DNA of 64,000 nt from Pseudocercospora fijiensis CIRAD86 (lineage: Eukaryota > Ascomycota > Dothideomycetes > Mycosphaerellales > Mycosphaerellaceae): the NCBI RefSeq assembly GCF_000340215.1, contig NW_006921548.1:111400-175399 (forward strand). The letters are read 5' to 3'. Under the pieces are notes generated by a model, which was not told the DNA's origin, made no database searches, and saw only the letters and a program-made list of their open reading frames with translations. Below are positions 1 to 11,330 of the stretch, piece by piece (within the stretch, counting starts at the first letter, position 1; each line of letters opens with the position of its first letter). Position numbers and translations under genes: made by a program.

Positions 1-860
1 AGTTGGAACCTTCGCTAGGCTTGGCTATAGAGTGGCCGACGTATGCAAAGCCTAGCTTAAAGCGAAGATTCGGACTGTTGTTTGTTTGTTTACTAATGTC
101 CGAGCTCGTGCGGGTCCTCTACGGACGCTAACCGAAATTTCTCGACGGTCCTACTAGCTTATTCGCTATACGTAACGGCCTGTCTAATATTATCCGTATC
201 CCGCTACCCGCTAAGGGCGCGATATATACGCGGGATAATTTAAGCGACTCCTATACCTCTATCGACTAGAGATACAATACTCGGTTAATATTGCTATAAG
301 TTATATATACGATATATCTCCGCTAAAATTAGAGCACTTTTCATTTCCTATATAATTGCTACGATTAACGGTGCGATCCGATAGGGGTCTACGGGACTTC
401 CCGCATTTCGCTAGGACGGTCCTACGGAAATTAAGTATATAGATACGGCTAGAATAAGAGTAAGTATATACTACAATATCTAGGGCACCGCTTACCGCGG
501 AATAGTAGCCCTTAGGTATATTTCCTACAGGTCGTGTCGCGGACTGTAGCTAGTAGTACTTACGTCTATTCGTAATAATTGTCGCGGATACGCCTATAAC
601 GGGTAGCTATAGGGTAGAAAGGTGCCTATATTAAGATAAGGAGAAGAAACATAACCCGAGTTATACGTTATTTTAATCGTAGTTGAGTAGCTCTTAAAGC
701 ACCGATTAGGTGAAACTAATTAAGCTCTATAATAGCCCTAGACTACTATAACCGACCTCTTCTATGCTATGTGTAGCCAATGTATATAGTTAACGACGAG
801 ACCGTATCGTCGATTACCTAGTAGGCCCTAAGATATATATATCCTTTCTCCTACCCGCAA
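1..860. other. RIP-affected DNA with no assignable gene
   Basis: TpA-rich sequence with scattered surviving CpA and TpG. The minus strand has stretches that read through if stop codons are taken as former Gln or Trp, but no family motif, start or stop could be defended. It lies downstream of the basic-protein gene that ends at 861. Confidence 0.5.
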
Positions 861-2020
861 TTAGTTGCTATCCTTAGAAGACGTAGCGTAGCGACTACGA
901 CGAGCACGTCGGTAGCTATCGCTATGTTTCTTCTTATGCTTCTTACGGGACTCCTACTTAGAGACAACCTCCTCCTCGTCCTCTTTAGATTCTAGACTAC
1001 GCTTGCGCTTTAAAGACGCCTTCTTCTTTCCCGAGCCGTAGCTCGAGCTATAAGAGCGGCGGCTCTTCTTGCTAGAGTAGTACTTTAACTCCGATAATCG
1101 GCGAGGAGCGTCGCGATGTCCCTTAGAGCTACGCTTGTTCTTACTATACTTACTAAACTTAGTACGATCTCTCTTTTTATAAGAGGATCGACGCTTCTTA
1201 GAGTTAGCGTCGGACGAGTCGGACTAGCTAGATAATCCCGAGTCGGACTCGGACGCCTCCTCTAAGCTAGAGGATATAGAGCTAGAAGGCTCCGACTCGC
1301 TCCTAGATATATAAGAAGCTACTTCGCGCTTCTCGATAACCTTAGCTTTGCCTCTAGATAGTGCCGCAGCTTCGTTATCCTAAGCGCCTCCCTTGCGCTT
1401 CTCTACGCTTAGCTGTTCGTCCGTACTAGGCTTCTTCTCGCCCTTTAAGTTAGCAGACTTAGTCTTAGAATTAGACTCGTCTATAGTACGGGAAAAGCGC
1501 CGGTCGTCGTCCTTACTATCCGACGGGATAGTAATAGGAGCCGTAGGCTTAATCCGATACAAGTAGGAGCCGAACGTATAGCGTAGGGTTAAAGGGTATA
1601 TCGGCTAGGGGCTAGCCGGACTGCCGTTAGTACGAGACGAAGCCTTATTATCGCTAGACGCACGCGGTGAAGCTACGGCACTAGTCGTCTTCGCCTTCGC
1701 GGTATCGCCGCTAGCTGCAATAGATTAGCTACCGAATACAATACTTTGCGAGGTAAGACTAGCGCTTTGTTGTGTTACCCGAACGTAGTAATATAGTTAG
1801 ATATACTAGTAGGATTCTTACCTAGAACTTTTAAGAGCTGCTCGAGTATAGCGGCAGCACCCTCGTCTCTACTATAACAATATATAAGCTCCTAAATAAC
1901 GGCTTCTAGCTATAGATCGGTTAGTCTATATAGCAGCCGACCTAGTAGTATAAGAGGGCTTATATTAGGGTCGTTATCCTGCACTAGCTTATTGCCGGAG
2001 AGTTAGGCCTTTAGAGGCAT
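861..2020 (-). pseudogene. Unknown basic, Ser/Lys/Arg-rich protein gene with one intron, RIP-damaged
   Basis: On the minus strand an intact ATG lies at 2018-2020 and a TAA stop at 861-863. A 50-bp intron at 1729-1778 (donor GTAACA, acceptor GGTAG) keeps the frame: the first exon ends GG and the second begins C-TAA-TCT. About 370 codons remain. The first 80 residues (starting MPLKAQLSGN if TAA is read as Gln) look helical. The middle is Ala/Ser/Lys/Pro-rich. The last 150 residues are very rich in Ser, Arg, Lys and Glu, with a nuclear-localisation-like tract SRKKHKKKHSDSYRR. Several in-frame TAA/TAG codons all fit former CAA/CAG. I do not recognise the family. A nuclear or nucleic-acid-binding protein is an inference from the basic tail only. 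The open frame of about 60 codons at 1380-1562 is part of this gene. Confidence 0.55.
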
Positions 2021-2490
2021 AGTAGGGATATTTAAGCCCCCCTCCGTTTCTATTGCAGGCGACGGTTAATAGTAATATCGCCGGCTATAAGGCGTATACG
2101 CGTATGTCCTATTATATTAACGGGGGATAGTTGTTGTTTGAAATAAGCGGGAAACTGTATACGCGCTCTAAGTACGGGGTCGCGTTAAGGGGAAAAACAA
2201 GATTAAGGTACGTGTCGTTGCTACGGTAATACTAAGGGGTGTAGGCCGCACGCCCTAAGCCCCCGCGCGGACCTATAGTACCTTATAGATCGAAGTCCGA
2301 CTAGGGAAAAGCTAGAACTCGTCGCTGCATTATATTACTACTACACGCTACTTAACTGATCCCCCTGCCTCTACTTAGGCGCTCGGCTAGATGCTAAAGG
2401 TTAGCGAAGCTAGGGCTCTAGCGGAGCGCCTAACGACAACCTAGGCAAAAGCGTCGGGTTAACGCTGTATTTCAATACGAATTTGATTAA
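2021..2490. other. Upstream region of the basic-protein gene, no gene seen
   Basis: This stretch precedes the intact ATG at 2020 (minus strand) and would hold its promoter. It keeps more CpA/TpG than the flanks. No clear TATA box or open frame was found. Confidence 0.35.
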
Positions 2491-2559
2491 TAACACAACA
2501 ACATAGCACATTTTGTATATATAAGTATACAAAAGGACCTCGAGACTACTCTTAAGATA

Positions 2560-3430
2560 AATAATAACCCTATTATATACCTAATAGAGCCTAGACGAAT
2601 AGCTTAGAAAATACGCCGTAATTCCTCGATGCATTAGAAGCCCTTAAAGCAGAAGAGTCGCCGCCAAATAGTCTATAATACGACATTATAGCGACAGAAT
2701 TTTCGGATGCAAAATATAGGCTGTCTTTAACAAATACCTAGCCTAGGACCTCCCGTTTTTTATATATCTATATAGGGTATAGTTAGTATATAGTCGTATA
2801 GGAGGGCAATATAGCTATATAGCTGTTCCTTTTGCCCGGCTCGTCTTTAGGCCCTAGAAAGCGAGGATTAGTGCCTTAGGGACCGAGCTTCGAGGGACTA
2901 TATATAGGGAGTAATCCCCCTATATAGTAGACGCTAAAACAGGAGCTAAGCGTAGCAAGGGAAGCCGCTACTATAAGCGATATTAGGCTATTCGAGCAGG
3001 TATAACGCGCAGTCTTCGCTCTCTAGTACCTAGCTATAATACGTTAGGCGGACTATAACTAATTATTTAACCTTCGCTTTAGTTCCTTTCGTAGCGTTAT
3101 CGAGCGGACCTTTAGTATAGTAAAGCGACGTTTCCGTATTTTCTAGAGTACGCCGTAATATAGTATTCGCGCTTAAATATATATATAGTATACTTTACTA
3201 CTACCCTCTATAATATCCTTTAAGAAACCTAAGCGAAGGCGGTAGATATATTTAAATTAGAGGCTAATACGGCTAGCGATAGGCTATTCGATAATACCGC
3301 CGCGGCTATAGAAGAAGATAATAGTATTAGAGGACTAATAGATAGGCTAAGAGATACAACTATACACGAAATATAGCGAGTAACCCTATAATACCTATAA
3401 GATTAAGAAGATAAGATAATATTGTTTTAG
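2560..3430 (+). pseudogene. PIF/Harbinger-like (DDE_Tnp_4) transposase remnant
   Basis: Reading in-frame TAA/TAG as former Gln or Trp, the plus strand at about 3030-3190 gives ADYNQLFNLRFSSFRSVIER followed by FSIVKRRFRIFQ. This is the conserved C-terminal block of DDE_Tnp_4 transposases (ELFNLRHSSLRNVIER..FGVLKRRF), and its Glu is the third catalytic acid. Upstream, around 2860-2950, the sequence reads like the WxGSxHD-to-YLVDAGY part of the family, including YIVDAKTGAKR, whose Asp would be the second catalytic acid. The downstream frame continues to about 3430 (DRLFDNTAAA..IRGLIDRLRD). Numerous stops of the RIP type and probable frame changes make it non-functional. The start is not determinable. 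The family assignment rests on the FNLRxSS..VIER..KRRF block. Confidence 0.7.
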
Positions 3431-3575
3431 CTTGAAAGGTTATAGATAGGCGTAGCTTCTTTATTTACTAGAAATATTAAGGGTCTTAGTTATTATTAGA
3501 TTGTAGCTATTTTACATAGAATTTATTATTTCTATAGTATCGTACTAGACTTCCTACTATAATTAGAAAACTTTT

Positions 3576-3686
3576 TTAACACAACTTATAGCTAAGAAAT
3601 ATTCTTTTATATTAGAACCTTAGGTACTACTAAAACCGTACTAGGGATATAGATCTAAAGATATTCTAAAAAAAAGTTGTGTTTAA
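3576..3686. mobile_element. MITE candidate, 111 bp, TTAACACAACTT ends
   Basis: TTAACACAACTT at 3576-3587 faces AAGTTGTGTTTAA at 3674-3686, an inverted repeat interrupted by one extra base. The interior is AT-rich and non-coding. The TIR core matches the motif at 2491 beside the transposase remnant, so it could be a non-autonomous relative. Confidence 0.45.
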
Positions 3687-3732
3687 GAACAGCTAACAAA
3701 TCCAATACTTTAGTTTACGAGCTTAGAATAGT

Positions 3733-4560
3733 AATTTAAATACCTCTAAATACTCGTCTACTAACGCCATAGATATAGCCTACTATGCGTTAAAACGTAC
3801 GCCGAGAATGATATTAAATATATTACTATCGTCAGTCGTTATTATCTTATAATATAACCTACGCTTTTGCCTTAAAGCTAGGTCCTTAAGCTCGTCGTAT
3901 CTAGCGGTAAAATCCGCCGAGAAAGCTAGCCGGCATAACGCTCGTCCTAGCGGTATAAGTATAGCTATAATCTCCGCTATATAATTTACTATAGATACAA
4001 AATTATCGATAGTCTACTATATCTGGTTTTACGCCTTAACTTAACGCCGCTTGCCTCTATATTAGTATTATAGGTTACCTACTTTTAAGCCTAGATATTG
4101 CCCTTTAGCTATAGTATTTCTACCTCACTCTCTAGAATCCTAGTTAATAAGCCTTCTACTATATCTATATAGTAATAACGGTAACTACTATTAGTACTAT
4201 AATAGCTAGGCCCTTAAACCTAGAGTCCGCTCTCTTACTATAATTCCTAACGCTATTAATAGTAGCGTTTGTTAGGTATTACGTCTTGGTATTATTAAGT
4301 GCTAGTTGCTTTTAGCCTCGACCTTAACTAGCGCTAGCGCTAGATTAGGTATCTCGTCGAGTATCTCCTACTACGTATCTAGCAATTGCGAGCAGCTAGG
4401 CGGTAGTTTTAGCTAAGAGTACTAAGACTAGTCGATTGCTTAAGATTCTATTATTTACGCCGTTAGAACTATAGGCCCCTTCTTTATTACTCTACTACCC
4501 TAAGCTACTATCTAAAGTCTACGGAAGTTACGAGATATATCCTAAGCGCTTTTAACGAGA
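3733..4560 (-). pseudogene. Unknown protein gene, RIP-damaged
   Basis: On the minus strand one frame reads through about 270 codons when TAA/TAG are taken as Gln or Trp. Recognisable stretches include LLQYQQQLPLLLYRYSRRLI near 4140-4200, KGQYLGLKVGNL near 4080-4110, and KDLALRQKRRLYYKIITTDD near 3840-3900. It has a Gln-rich predicted coiled segment, a hydrophobic middle and a mixed-charge C-terminal third. No known domain was recognised. Neither start nor stop is certain, and the lower limit is where the frame becomes incoherent. It may be a transposon accessory gene given the neighbouring Harbinger-like remnant, but this is inference from position only. Confidence 0.4.
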
Positions 4561-5339
4561 TTACGACGATACGACAATCGTATAAAAATACATACCTCGT
4601 TATCTAGTTTACTTATTATAGTAGCTACTAGTATAACGGTTTATATACTAATAAATGCTATAATATTACAGATTAGGTTATAGATAGAATAGGCTCTAGA
4701 TATATCTTAGGCTTATCCTAAACGATATCGTTGAATTATCTATTTATCCTAAGTAGAAACATTCTATTATTATTAGCTCTATAGTATATACTATATAGAA
4801 GTTTCTAAAATAAGTCTATATCTATATTAATAAGTACAAAGAGTATATACCCTAAGCTAGGTATATAACAAAGTAAGAATAAAAGAAGGAACCTCAATAT
4901 AGTAAGTAATAATACTACTATATTATACTACTACTTAGCAAAACCCTAGTTAGATCCTATAGCTATAGTTGAAATCTAACTAAACCTTTACTACAGACTC
5001 TATATATTGTATTATTTTAAAAATCACTAAAGCGATAAGAATATACTAATTAAATAAATAGTTCTTATCCTTTCTACCTCAACTCTATTAAATCTCAAAA
5101 AAACAGTCCTAAAGTATCCTAAGCTATATAACTTTATAATCTTTCTATTTATTAAACCCTAGGCTATAGATATATTTAATAGAATAATTCTCCTTTACTA
5201 AGGCTTGTTTTAAAGAGATAGGAATATCTACCTTGTAGCTAAATATTAGTATAATTTCTATAAGAGCCTCTTCGACAGCCTGGCTGCGCGAGTACAATAC
5301 GGGAGCTGCCTGCCGTCTTTAAAAGACTTGACTGCCTCT
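4561..5339. other. AT-rich RIP-degraded DNA before the assembly gap
   Basis: Dense TpA and poly-A/T runs. A short minus-strand frame near 5210-5280 reads like DIPISLKQALVKENYS, and the same peptide start recurs on the plus strand after the gap. Probably a degraded repeat element; class not determined. Confidence 0.4.
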
Positions 5340-5510
5340 NNNNNNNNNNNNNNNNNNNNNNNNNNNNNNNNNNNNNNNNNNNNNNNNNNNNNNNNNNNNN
5401 NNNNNNNNNNNNNNNNNNNNNNNNNNNNNNNNNNNNNNNATACTAAGACTAAATAAATATCTCTTTAAAGCAAGCCTTAGTAGAGGTAAGGATATCTTTG
5501 TAATAAATAT
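5183..5510. repeat. Inverted repeat flanking the N-gap
   Basis: The sequence around 5200-5225 on the minus strand (CTCTTTAAAACAAGCCTTAG) matches the plus strand at about 5460-5480 (CTCTTTAAAGCAAGCCTTAG), both preceded by similar AT-rich sequence. Two copies of one element therefore lie in opposite orientation on either side of the gap, which probably explains why the assembly failed here. Confidence 0.6.
5340..5439. other. Assembly gap of exactly 100 N
   Basis: One hundred consecutive N. The round number is typical of a scaffolding gap of unknown true length. The open frame drawn across it is meaningless. Confidence 0.98.
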
Positions 5511-7099
5511 AAAATGCATTCTAGCTTTTCTTACTAAAGCTAGTAGAGAATTACTAGTCCTAAACTTATATCTAATTAGTATACGTACTAGGCAAGCTAT
5601 TAAGCGGGAGTTTTACGGTATCTATATCTAAGAAATCTTCTAGATATACCTTATTTAATAAAATTCTATAGATCTAAAATACTACTAGTAGAATATAAAA
5701 TAAACTAATAATAGTCTAGCTATTAAGAAGTTATCTCCTAGTAATTATTTATTTAAATATATTATATTACTTCTAAAGAATATATAATATAGACAAAGAA
5801 TAGCCTCCCTAAGGAACTTCTAAGCTAATTTGCCTTCTTAATATATCCTCTTTTCCTAAAGAGTTACTCTAAGTGTTATATACAAAACCCTACTTAGGCT
5901 ATCTAATAATTTTTATAGTATATTAATATTACACTAAATATATTTTGTTTTTTGTTAAAATTAGTATAGACCTAGCAATTAAACCCTTATACCTAAGTAG
6001 CAATAATATAAGGAAATATATACCCCTAAGGATATATAATCTATAAGCTAAACAATACATCCGAATACCTATTATATAACAAAACTAGAGGGGAAATAGA
6101 ACCTATCTATACCTTAGTCTATATACTAAACGTAAGTTTCTTTTTCTTTGAAAAGATAAGCTTAGCTAGCTATTCTAAAGATCTTCTTTGATCTATTCTT
6201 TCTTAGGCTTAGTAGGCTCTCTTCGAGAGTATATCCTAATACTTCTTTAGCTTAAAACCTTTTAGGTTAATTTTGATTAATAAGGATTAAAAAGAAAGAT
6301 ATAAGCCTCGATATAAACGTAGTATATAATGTCCTATTTCTATATAAATACCTTATTTTACCGAGGAAGTCTATTTTTATCTAAGCTAGTATTGAAAATA
6401 TATATTAGTTATACTTTCGCTTAATAATACTTTCTATCGCTTAGGATTAATTTTATTCCTATATACAAGCTAGTCCTTGTTATTAATATAGTAATAAATC
6501 TAAACAGAACAAAAGTAAAATAAAGATTAGTTTTCTAGACTACAATCTAAGTTAGGTTTCAACCCTAGTATCCTACTATACTTGTAGTATCTTCTATTAT
6601 ATAGCTCTAAGCTATTTAGTACCCTATTTTTTATTAATATATAAACTCTTACTCTAGATATTTCCTAAATCTACTAGGTTGCTACATTAGATAACTAATA
6701 CGAATAATACTTATAATACGAAGTATCTTAAAGATATACTAAACCGTTTCTAGTACTATATTGTTTCTAGCGAGTAGTACGTATTTAGAGCAGTACGAGC
6801 AAAGTCTAAGCCCTATAGATACTAAGCAAACGCTACGCTACTACCGCTCTTATATTACTTAGTTCTACTAGAATACTTTTCTAGATAAAGATCTATAAAT
6901 AATTTACTATGTATCCTAGTTTATTCTAGTTATCCTATATTGCTATACTATAACCCCTACTAGATCTTTTTGCTATTCCTAGTATACTAACAATTAGCAA
7001 AACAAGGTTAAAAATGTTTAACTTTACTACGTATAGATTATAGTACTTAGGTCTTAGGAGTAAGGACTATTCTATATTCTATAGAATTTCTATATAACT
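5440..7099. other. AT-rich degraded repeat DNA, no gene assignable
   Basis: Strongly AT-rich with stops in all frames. A plus-strand frame near 6660-6980 becomes readable with stops as Gln, but no motif was recognised. No LTRs, tRNA or integrase/RT motifs could be defended. Confidence 0.45.
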
Positions 7100-8046
7100 A
7101 TACCTTTACGTAGAAGTCGTCCTAGTATTTTTATTTATTTACTAGAAAAGCTACTAGGCAAGTATAACGCTTAGTAGCCCTATATAGTAGTCGGATACTT
7201 ATAACCCTTATTACTACTAGTATACTACTTCAAAGTCGTAGTTCTAGGCTTAATATATCGAGTATAATACGTAGAAGTCGTCGTAGTATTTTTGTTAATT
7301 TATTAAAAATACTTCTAGGCAAGTGAAACGCTTTACAGCCCTATATAGTAGTAGGACACTTATAACCCTTATTACTACTAGTATAATACGTGTATGTTGC
7401 AACTATAGGCCTAATATATCTAGTACAATCCGTAGAAGCCGTCCTAGTATTTTTGTTTATTTATTAAAAATACTTCTAGGCAAGTGTACCGCTTAGCAGG
7501 CCGAGTATAACGCTTAGCTACCCTATATAGTAGTAGGACCCTTATAACCCTTTTTACTACTAGTATACTACTTCTAAGTCGTAGTTCTAGGCCTAATATA
7601 TAGAGTATAATACGTAGAAGTCGTCCTAGTATTTTTATTAATTTATTAAAAATACTTCTAGGCAAGTGTAACGCTTAGCAGCCCGAGTGTAACGCTTAGC
7701 TACCCTATATAGTAGTAGGTTACTTATAACCCTTATTAGGACTAGTATACTACTTATAAGTCGTAGTTCTAGGCCTAATATATCGAGTATAATACGTAGA
7801 AGTCGGCCTAGTATTTTTATTAATTTATTAAATATACTTCTAGGCAAGTGTAACACTTAGCAGCCCGAGTGTAACGCTTAGCTACCCTATATAGTAGTAG
7901 GACCCCCCTACCCCCTATTACTACTAGTATACTACTTCTAAGTCGTAGTTCTAGGCCTAATATATCGAGTATAATACGTAGAAATCGTCCTAGTATTTTT
8001 ATTAATTTATTAAAAATACTTATAGGCAAGTGTAACGCTTAGCAGC
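7100..8046. repeat. Tandem satellite, 161-bp then 182-bp units
   Basis: The anchor ACTTCTAGGCAAGTGTAACG recurs with its AGGC near 7156, 7317, 7478, 7661, 7842 and 8024. The spacing is about 161 for the first units and about 182 later, because the later units carry an extra 21-bp block (AGCCCGAGTGTAACGCTTAG). Each unit contains CTATATAGTAGTAGGAC and a TATTTTTATTAATTTATTAA tract. The similar minus-strand open frames of 69-73 codons in this region are just the repeated unit read in one frame, not genes. Confidence 0.9.
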
Positions 8047-8212
8047 CCTAGTCCGAGAAACCCGAAAACAAATAATAGCGACGACGACATAGCGAGGCCC
8101 TATTAAGAACTAGACTATTCTAGCCGTCGTTTAGGACCTATAACCCTTCTAGAACTATACTGATTACTTAAATTTAGTAACGTTTTATACTAGCCTTAAG
8201 CCCGATTTTTAC
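8047..8212. repeat. 165-bp repeat, first copy
   Basis: Begins near TAGTCCGAGAAACCCGAAAA, contains AATAGCGACGACGACATAGC, and ends near CCCGATTTTTACTAG. A second copy lies at about 8964-9130 with mainly C/T and G/A differences. No coding potential seen. Confidence 0.85.
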
Positions 8213-8582
8213 TAGGAGAGTAAGTTTCTATAAAAGATCAGGGTATAATAGCCCTAATACTAGACTATATTACCCTAATTAAATCGAACCCTAACCCTAT
8301 ACTAGCTATTGAGCCGCTAAAATATCGTAGACAGTTAGTAGAAATTTGCTACGATTTATTTACTTACTTAGATATTTTATTCTAGTTGCCTTGAATTTTT
8401 AGCTAATTTTTATTAGTACTTGGGACTAAAAATATGATTACTACTATTTTATACTACTTATTCGATAGCTAGACCGTTAGAATAAATCTATAGTACTCGA
8501 TATAATTTATTTACCTACTTAGAGATTTAATGAAAATTCCTTTGAATTTCTACCTAATTTTTATAAGACCCTACACTTAGAA
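8213..8582. other. Spacer between satellite blocks, with an internal imperfect repeat
   Basis: Two related segments (TTTACTTACTTAGATATTTT near 8360 and TTTACCTACTTAGAGATTTA near 8510, each followed by a GAATTT..CTAATTTTTAT stretch) form a degraded direct repeat. No gene. Confidence 0.5.
8287..8300. repeat. Short telomere-like tract, AACCCTAACCCTAT
   Basis: Two CCCTAA-type units on the plus strand, in the same orientation as the longer tracts at 26792 and 42652. Alone it could be chance; with the others it may be a decayed interstitial telomere. Confidence 0.4.
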
Positions 8583-8883
8583 CCCTCATTATTACTAGTA
8601 GAATACTTCTAAGTCGTAGTTCTAGGCCTAATATATCGAGTATAATACGTAGAAGTCGGCCTAGTATTTTTATTAATTTATTAAAAATACTTCTAGGCAA
8701 GTGTAACGCTTAGCAGCCCGAGTGTAACGCTTAGCTACCCTATATAGTAGTAGGACCCTTATAACCCCTATTACTACTAGTATACTACTTCTAAGTCGTA
8801 GTTCTAGGCCTATTATATCGAGTATAATACGTAGAAACCGCCCTAGTATTTTTATTAATTTATTAAAAATACTTCTAGGCAAG
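8583..8883. repeat. Satellite block 2 (182-bp units)
   Basis: The same 182-bp unit as at 7100-8046 resumes, with AGGC anchors near 8695 and 8877. The open frame at 8673-8882 is again only satellite sequence. Confidence 0.88.
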
Positions 8884-8966
8884 TGTAACGCTTAGCAGCC
8901 CTAGTGTAACGCTTGGCAGCCCTAGTGTAACGCTTGGCAACCCTAGTGTAACGCTTGGCAGCCCTA
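8884..8966. repeat. 21-bp tandem repeat, about four units
   Basis: CCTAGTGTAACGCTTGGCAGC is repeated about four times with one or two substitutions. It is an expansion of the 21-bp block seen inside the 182-bp satellite unit. It keeps TpG and GpC, so it is less RIP-affected than its flanks. Confidence 0.9.
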
Positions 8967-9134
8967 GCCCGAGAAAGCCTAAAACAAATAATAGCGACGG
9001 CGACGTAGCGAGGCCCTATTAAATACTAGACTATTCTAGCCGTCGTTTAGGACCTATAACCCTTCTAGAACTATACTAATTACTTAAATTTAGTTACTTT
9101 TTATACTAGCCCTAAGCCCGATTTTTACTAGTAG
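8964..9134. repeat. 165-bp repeat, second copy, abutting the 16-kb unit
   Basis: Matches 8047-8212. Directly after it, at AATCGACAGTTTCG (about 9135), homology to the SNF2 gene of the second unit begins (27798 onward). This marks the truncated left end of unit copy 1. Confidence 0.85.
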
Positions 9135-9646
9135 AATCGACAGTTTCGTTAACATTTAAGGTATAGACCGTTACTAGGTATTCTTAGCCTATATAGTAAA
9201 GTCGACCGCTAGCTTAAAGCTTAATACGGAACGAAACGGCGTCGAGTATAACTATATAGCGAGCTACCTTCTAGTAGTTAGCGGACTCGGCGCCTATACG
9301 CGACGATATAATTATAACGCGAACGTTAGGGTCGTTTAGGAAGGCGCGCTCGGCTAAGACGCGGCTACGATTACTAATATAAGCGCGGATTATAATATAT
9401 TCGATCTAGAGCAGGCCGTATATAGCCTCGATAATTAAGAGAGAGATAGGTTCGTAGGCCTAGACTACGAGTTTTAGTAACTAGATAAGTACGACGTTAC
9501 GGAAGATCTCTAGGAAAGTATAATACTTCGGCGATAGGCGGTAGAGGAAGTTAAAGTAGCTAAATCGATTAGAGGGCGGTAGCGTCTAGAGGTTACCCTT
9601 AAGCGATATATAAATATACGTAAAAGGGTCGATAGAGCTATTAGTC

Positions 9647-9746
9647 CTATAATAAAAGGTTAGCAATATCTAAATTATAGAAACTTTAGGTATATACCTA
9701 AACTGTAGCTAAAAAAGGTATATACCTAAAGTTTTAGAAAACTTAT
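9647..9746 (-). other. Intron in SNF2 gene, 100 bp, palindrome-bearing
   Basis: Donor ATAAGT (former GTAAGT, TpG to TpA) at 9746, branch TTGCTAAC, acceptor ATTATAG ending at 9647. It is almost filled by a pair of CTTTAGGT/ACCTAAAG palindromes at 9681-9736. Copy 2 equivalent is about 28310-28410. Confidence 0.7.
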
Positions 9747-11166
9747 AGTAAGTTAATAAGCTTAGCACTCGTATCTAAGCGGCGTCTTAGTATAACCGAG
9801 CTAATAGGGTTGTTAGAGGTTAGTATAAGCTAACGGCGTAGGCTAGTAGCGTAACCGGTCTTATCGTCTTCGTCTATAGTATAGAGACGCTTAGTCTCTA
9901 CTATATTAGTAAACTACCTATAGGCTATATTATAGATCGTATAGCTAGTATCGTCTATACGAATCTCGATATTATAGAAGTATATAGGTAGGATATCGGC
10001 GCCGATACGATAGTCGACGCTATTCGCTATAAGTATTTAGCCCTTAATACGGCGGATTTAGACTAGACCTAGAAGTAGTAGTATTACGAAGCCGATATTA
10101 GCCGTACTACCTATCGCCTTATAGATCGCTTTAGGATAGAGCGCGGCTAAGTAGTACTAGTTAAGTAGGAGATTCGGGCAGCCCGTAAGCCTATATAGGA
10201 TATCTAGAATCTTGCTCTAGTTACGGTCGTAGAGTGTCTCGAACTTATAAAATAGACGTCTATATTCCTCGACGTCTAGGCTATTCTTCTTAATACTAGA
10301 ACCTAAATCTAGGAGGTTCTTAACTTAGCGCTAACTAAAGCGGACAATCGATGCTATATTATATACGTAGTTGCGAATAACTATAGCCGAGATAATAGCT
10401 ATACTATTCTACGGACGTAACTTATATAGTACGTCGGTCTAGTTTGCCTTAGGATTGCCTACTATATAACCCTCGTCGGCCGCGATAAGAGAGAACGAGT
10501 CTTCTAAGATAAGTAGGACGTTTAATATTATAAGCTCCGCCTACTAGAGGTTAGTAAGCGTAGTGCCTCTATCCTCGTCGTCTAAGACATCGCCCGCTTA
10601 GCCGTCGGCGTCCTTATTATCTTCGTTATAAGCTATAGTACGCTTCTTAGAGACCCTAACGGTCTATCCGACCTCGAGGATCTATCTAGGTAGTACTTAG
10701 TAGGTAGTAAGTACTAGATTTCGCGATGTTTGTTTATTATCGCCGCTCTAGGAGGCTAACTAACTCTTTAGAGCCTCGAGGTTCGTAGGGATAGGTATAG
10801 ACTCGGTAAACTAATTATCTCGCTAATTCTTCTTAATGCTAAGTAAACAGAACGTATATATATAGATATACTTAGAACGGTTACTATCTAGATCGTAGAA
10901 GTATATACCGGCATTAGTAAGCTAAGCCGTAAGACTATTCGGTAGGCAGACGATAATCGGTAGGCGGTGCTTAGGGCGTAGACTAAGAGTCGATATAGCT
11001 AAGCGTATAGATACTTTACGATTAAATGCCTCGTCGCTCGCTTATATCTTCTCGATAATATCTCGCTTCTTAGGCGCTTAGTTAGAAGGAAACTAGTCGC
11101 GATAGGCTTCTAGGTACTTCGTAGTAGCTATGTTTATTACGACGCTTATATAGGTACGGACCTTAT

Positions 11167-11330
11167 CTATATATAAGAAGTTAGTAAAAGTTTCGTTAGT
11201 AGGAAGGAACTTTAGGTATATACCTAAAGATTATAACGATCGGAAATAATAAAACTTTAGGTACGTACCTAAATCTCGTAAGAATAGGTACGTACCTAAA
11301 GTTTTATAATAAATCGTAGGGAAAACTTAC
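11167..11330 (-). other. Intron in SNF2 gene, 164 bp, three palindromes
   Basis: Donor GTAAGT at 11330, branch TTACTAAC, acceptor ATATAG at 11167. It splits the gene just after motif I. Palindromic segments of the CTTTAGGT..ACCTAAAG type occupy about 11208-11305. Copy 2 equivalent is about 29830-29993. Confidence 0.75.

Larger units (their letters stand above)
2491..3686. mobile_element. Possible limits of a PIF/Harbinger-type element
   Basis: The motif TAACACAAC occurs at 2491 and its inverse GTTGTGTTTAA ends at 3686, flanking the transposase remnant. The shared core ACACAAC is short and preceded by TTA/TAA, the target preferred by PIF/Harbinger elements. The right-hand copy is also the right end of the small MITE candidate at 3576-3686, so the true element ends are uncertain. 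Confidence 0.25.

Noticed and set aside
5319..5519. ORF spanning the N gap
   Set aside because: Half of it is unknown sequence; meaningless.
4561..7099. LTR retrotransposon (copia or gypsy) remnants
   Set aside because: The AT-rich region looks like degraded repeat DNA, but no reverse transcriptase YxDD, integrase or LTR pair could be identified by eye.
7444..8882. Series of similar minus-strand ORFs of 69-73 codons (SIFNKLIKILGR...)
   Set aside because: They are the 161/182-bp satellite unit read in one frame. Similarity follows the DNA repeat and there is no independent coding signal.
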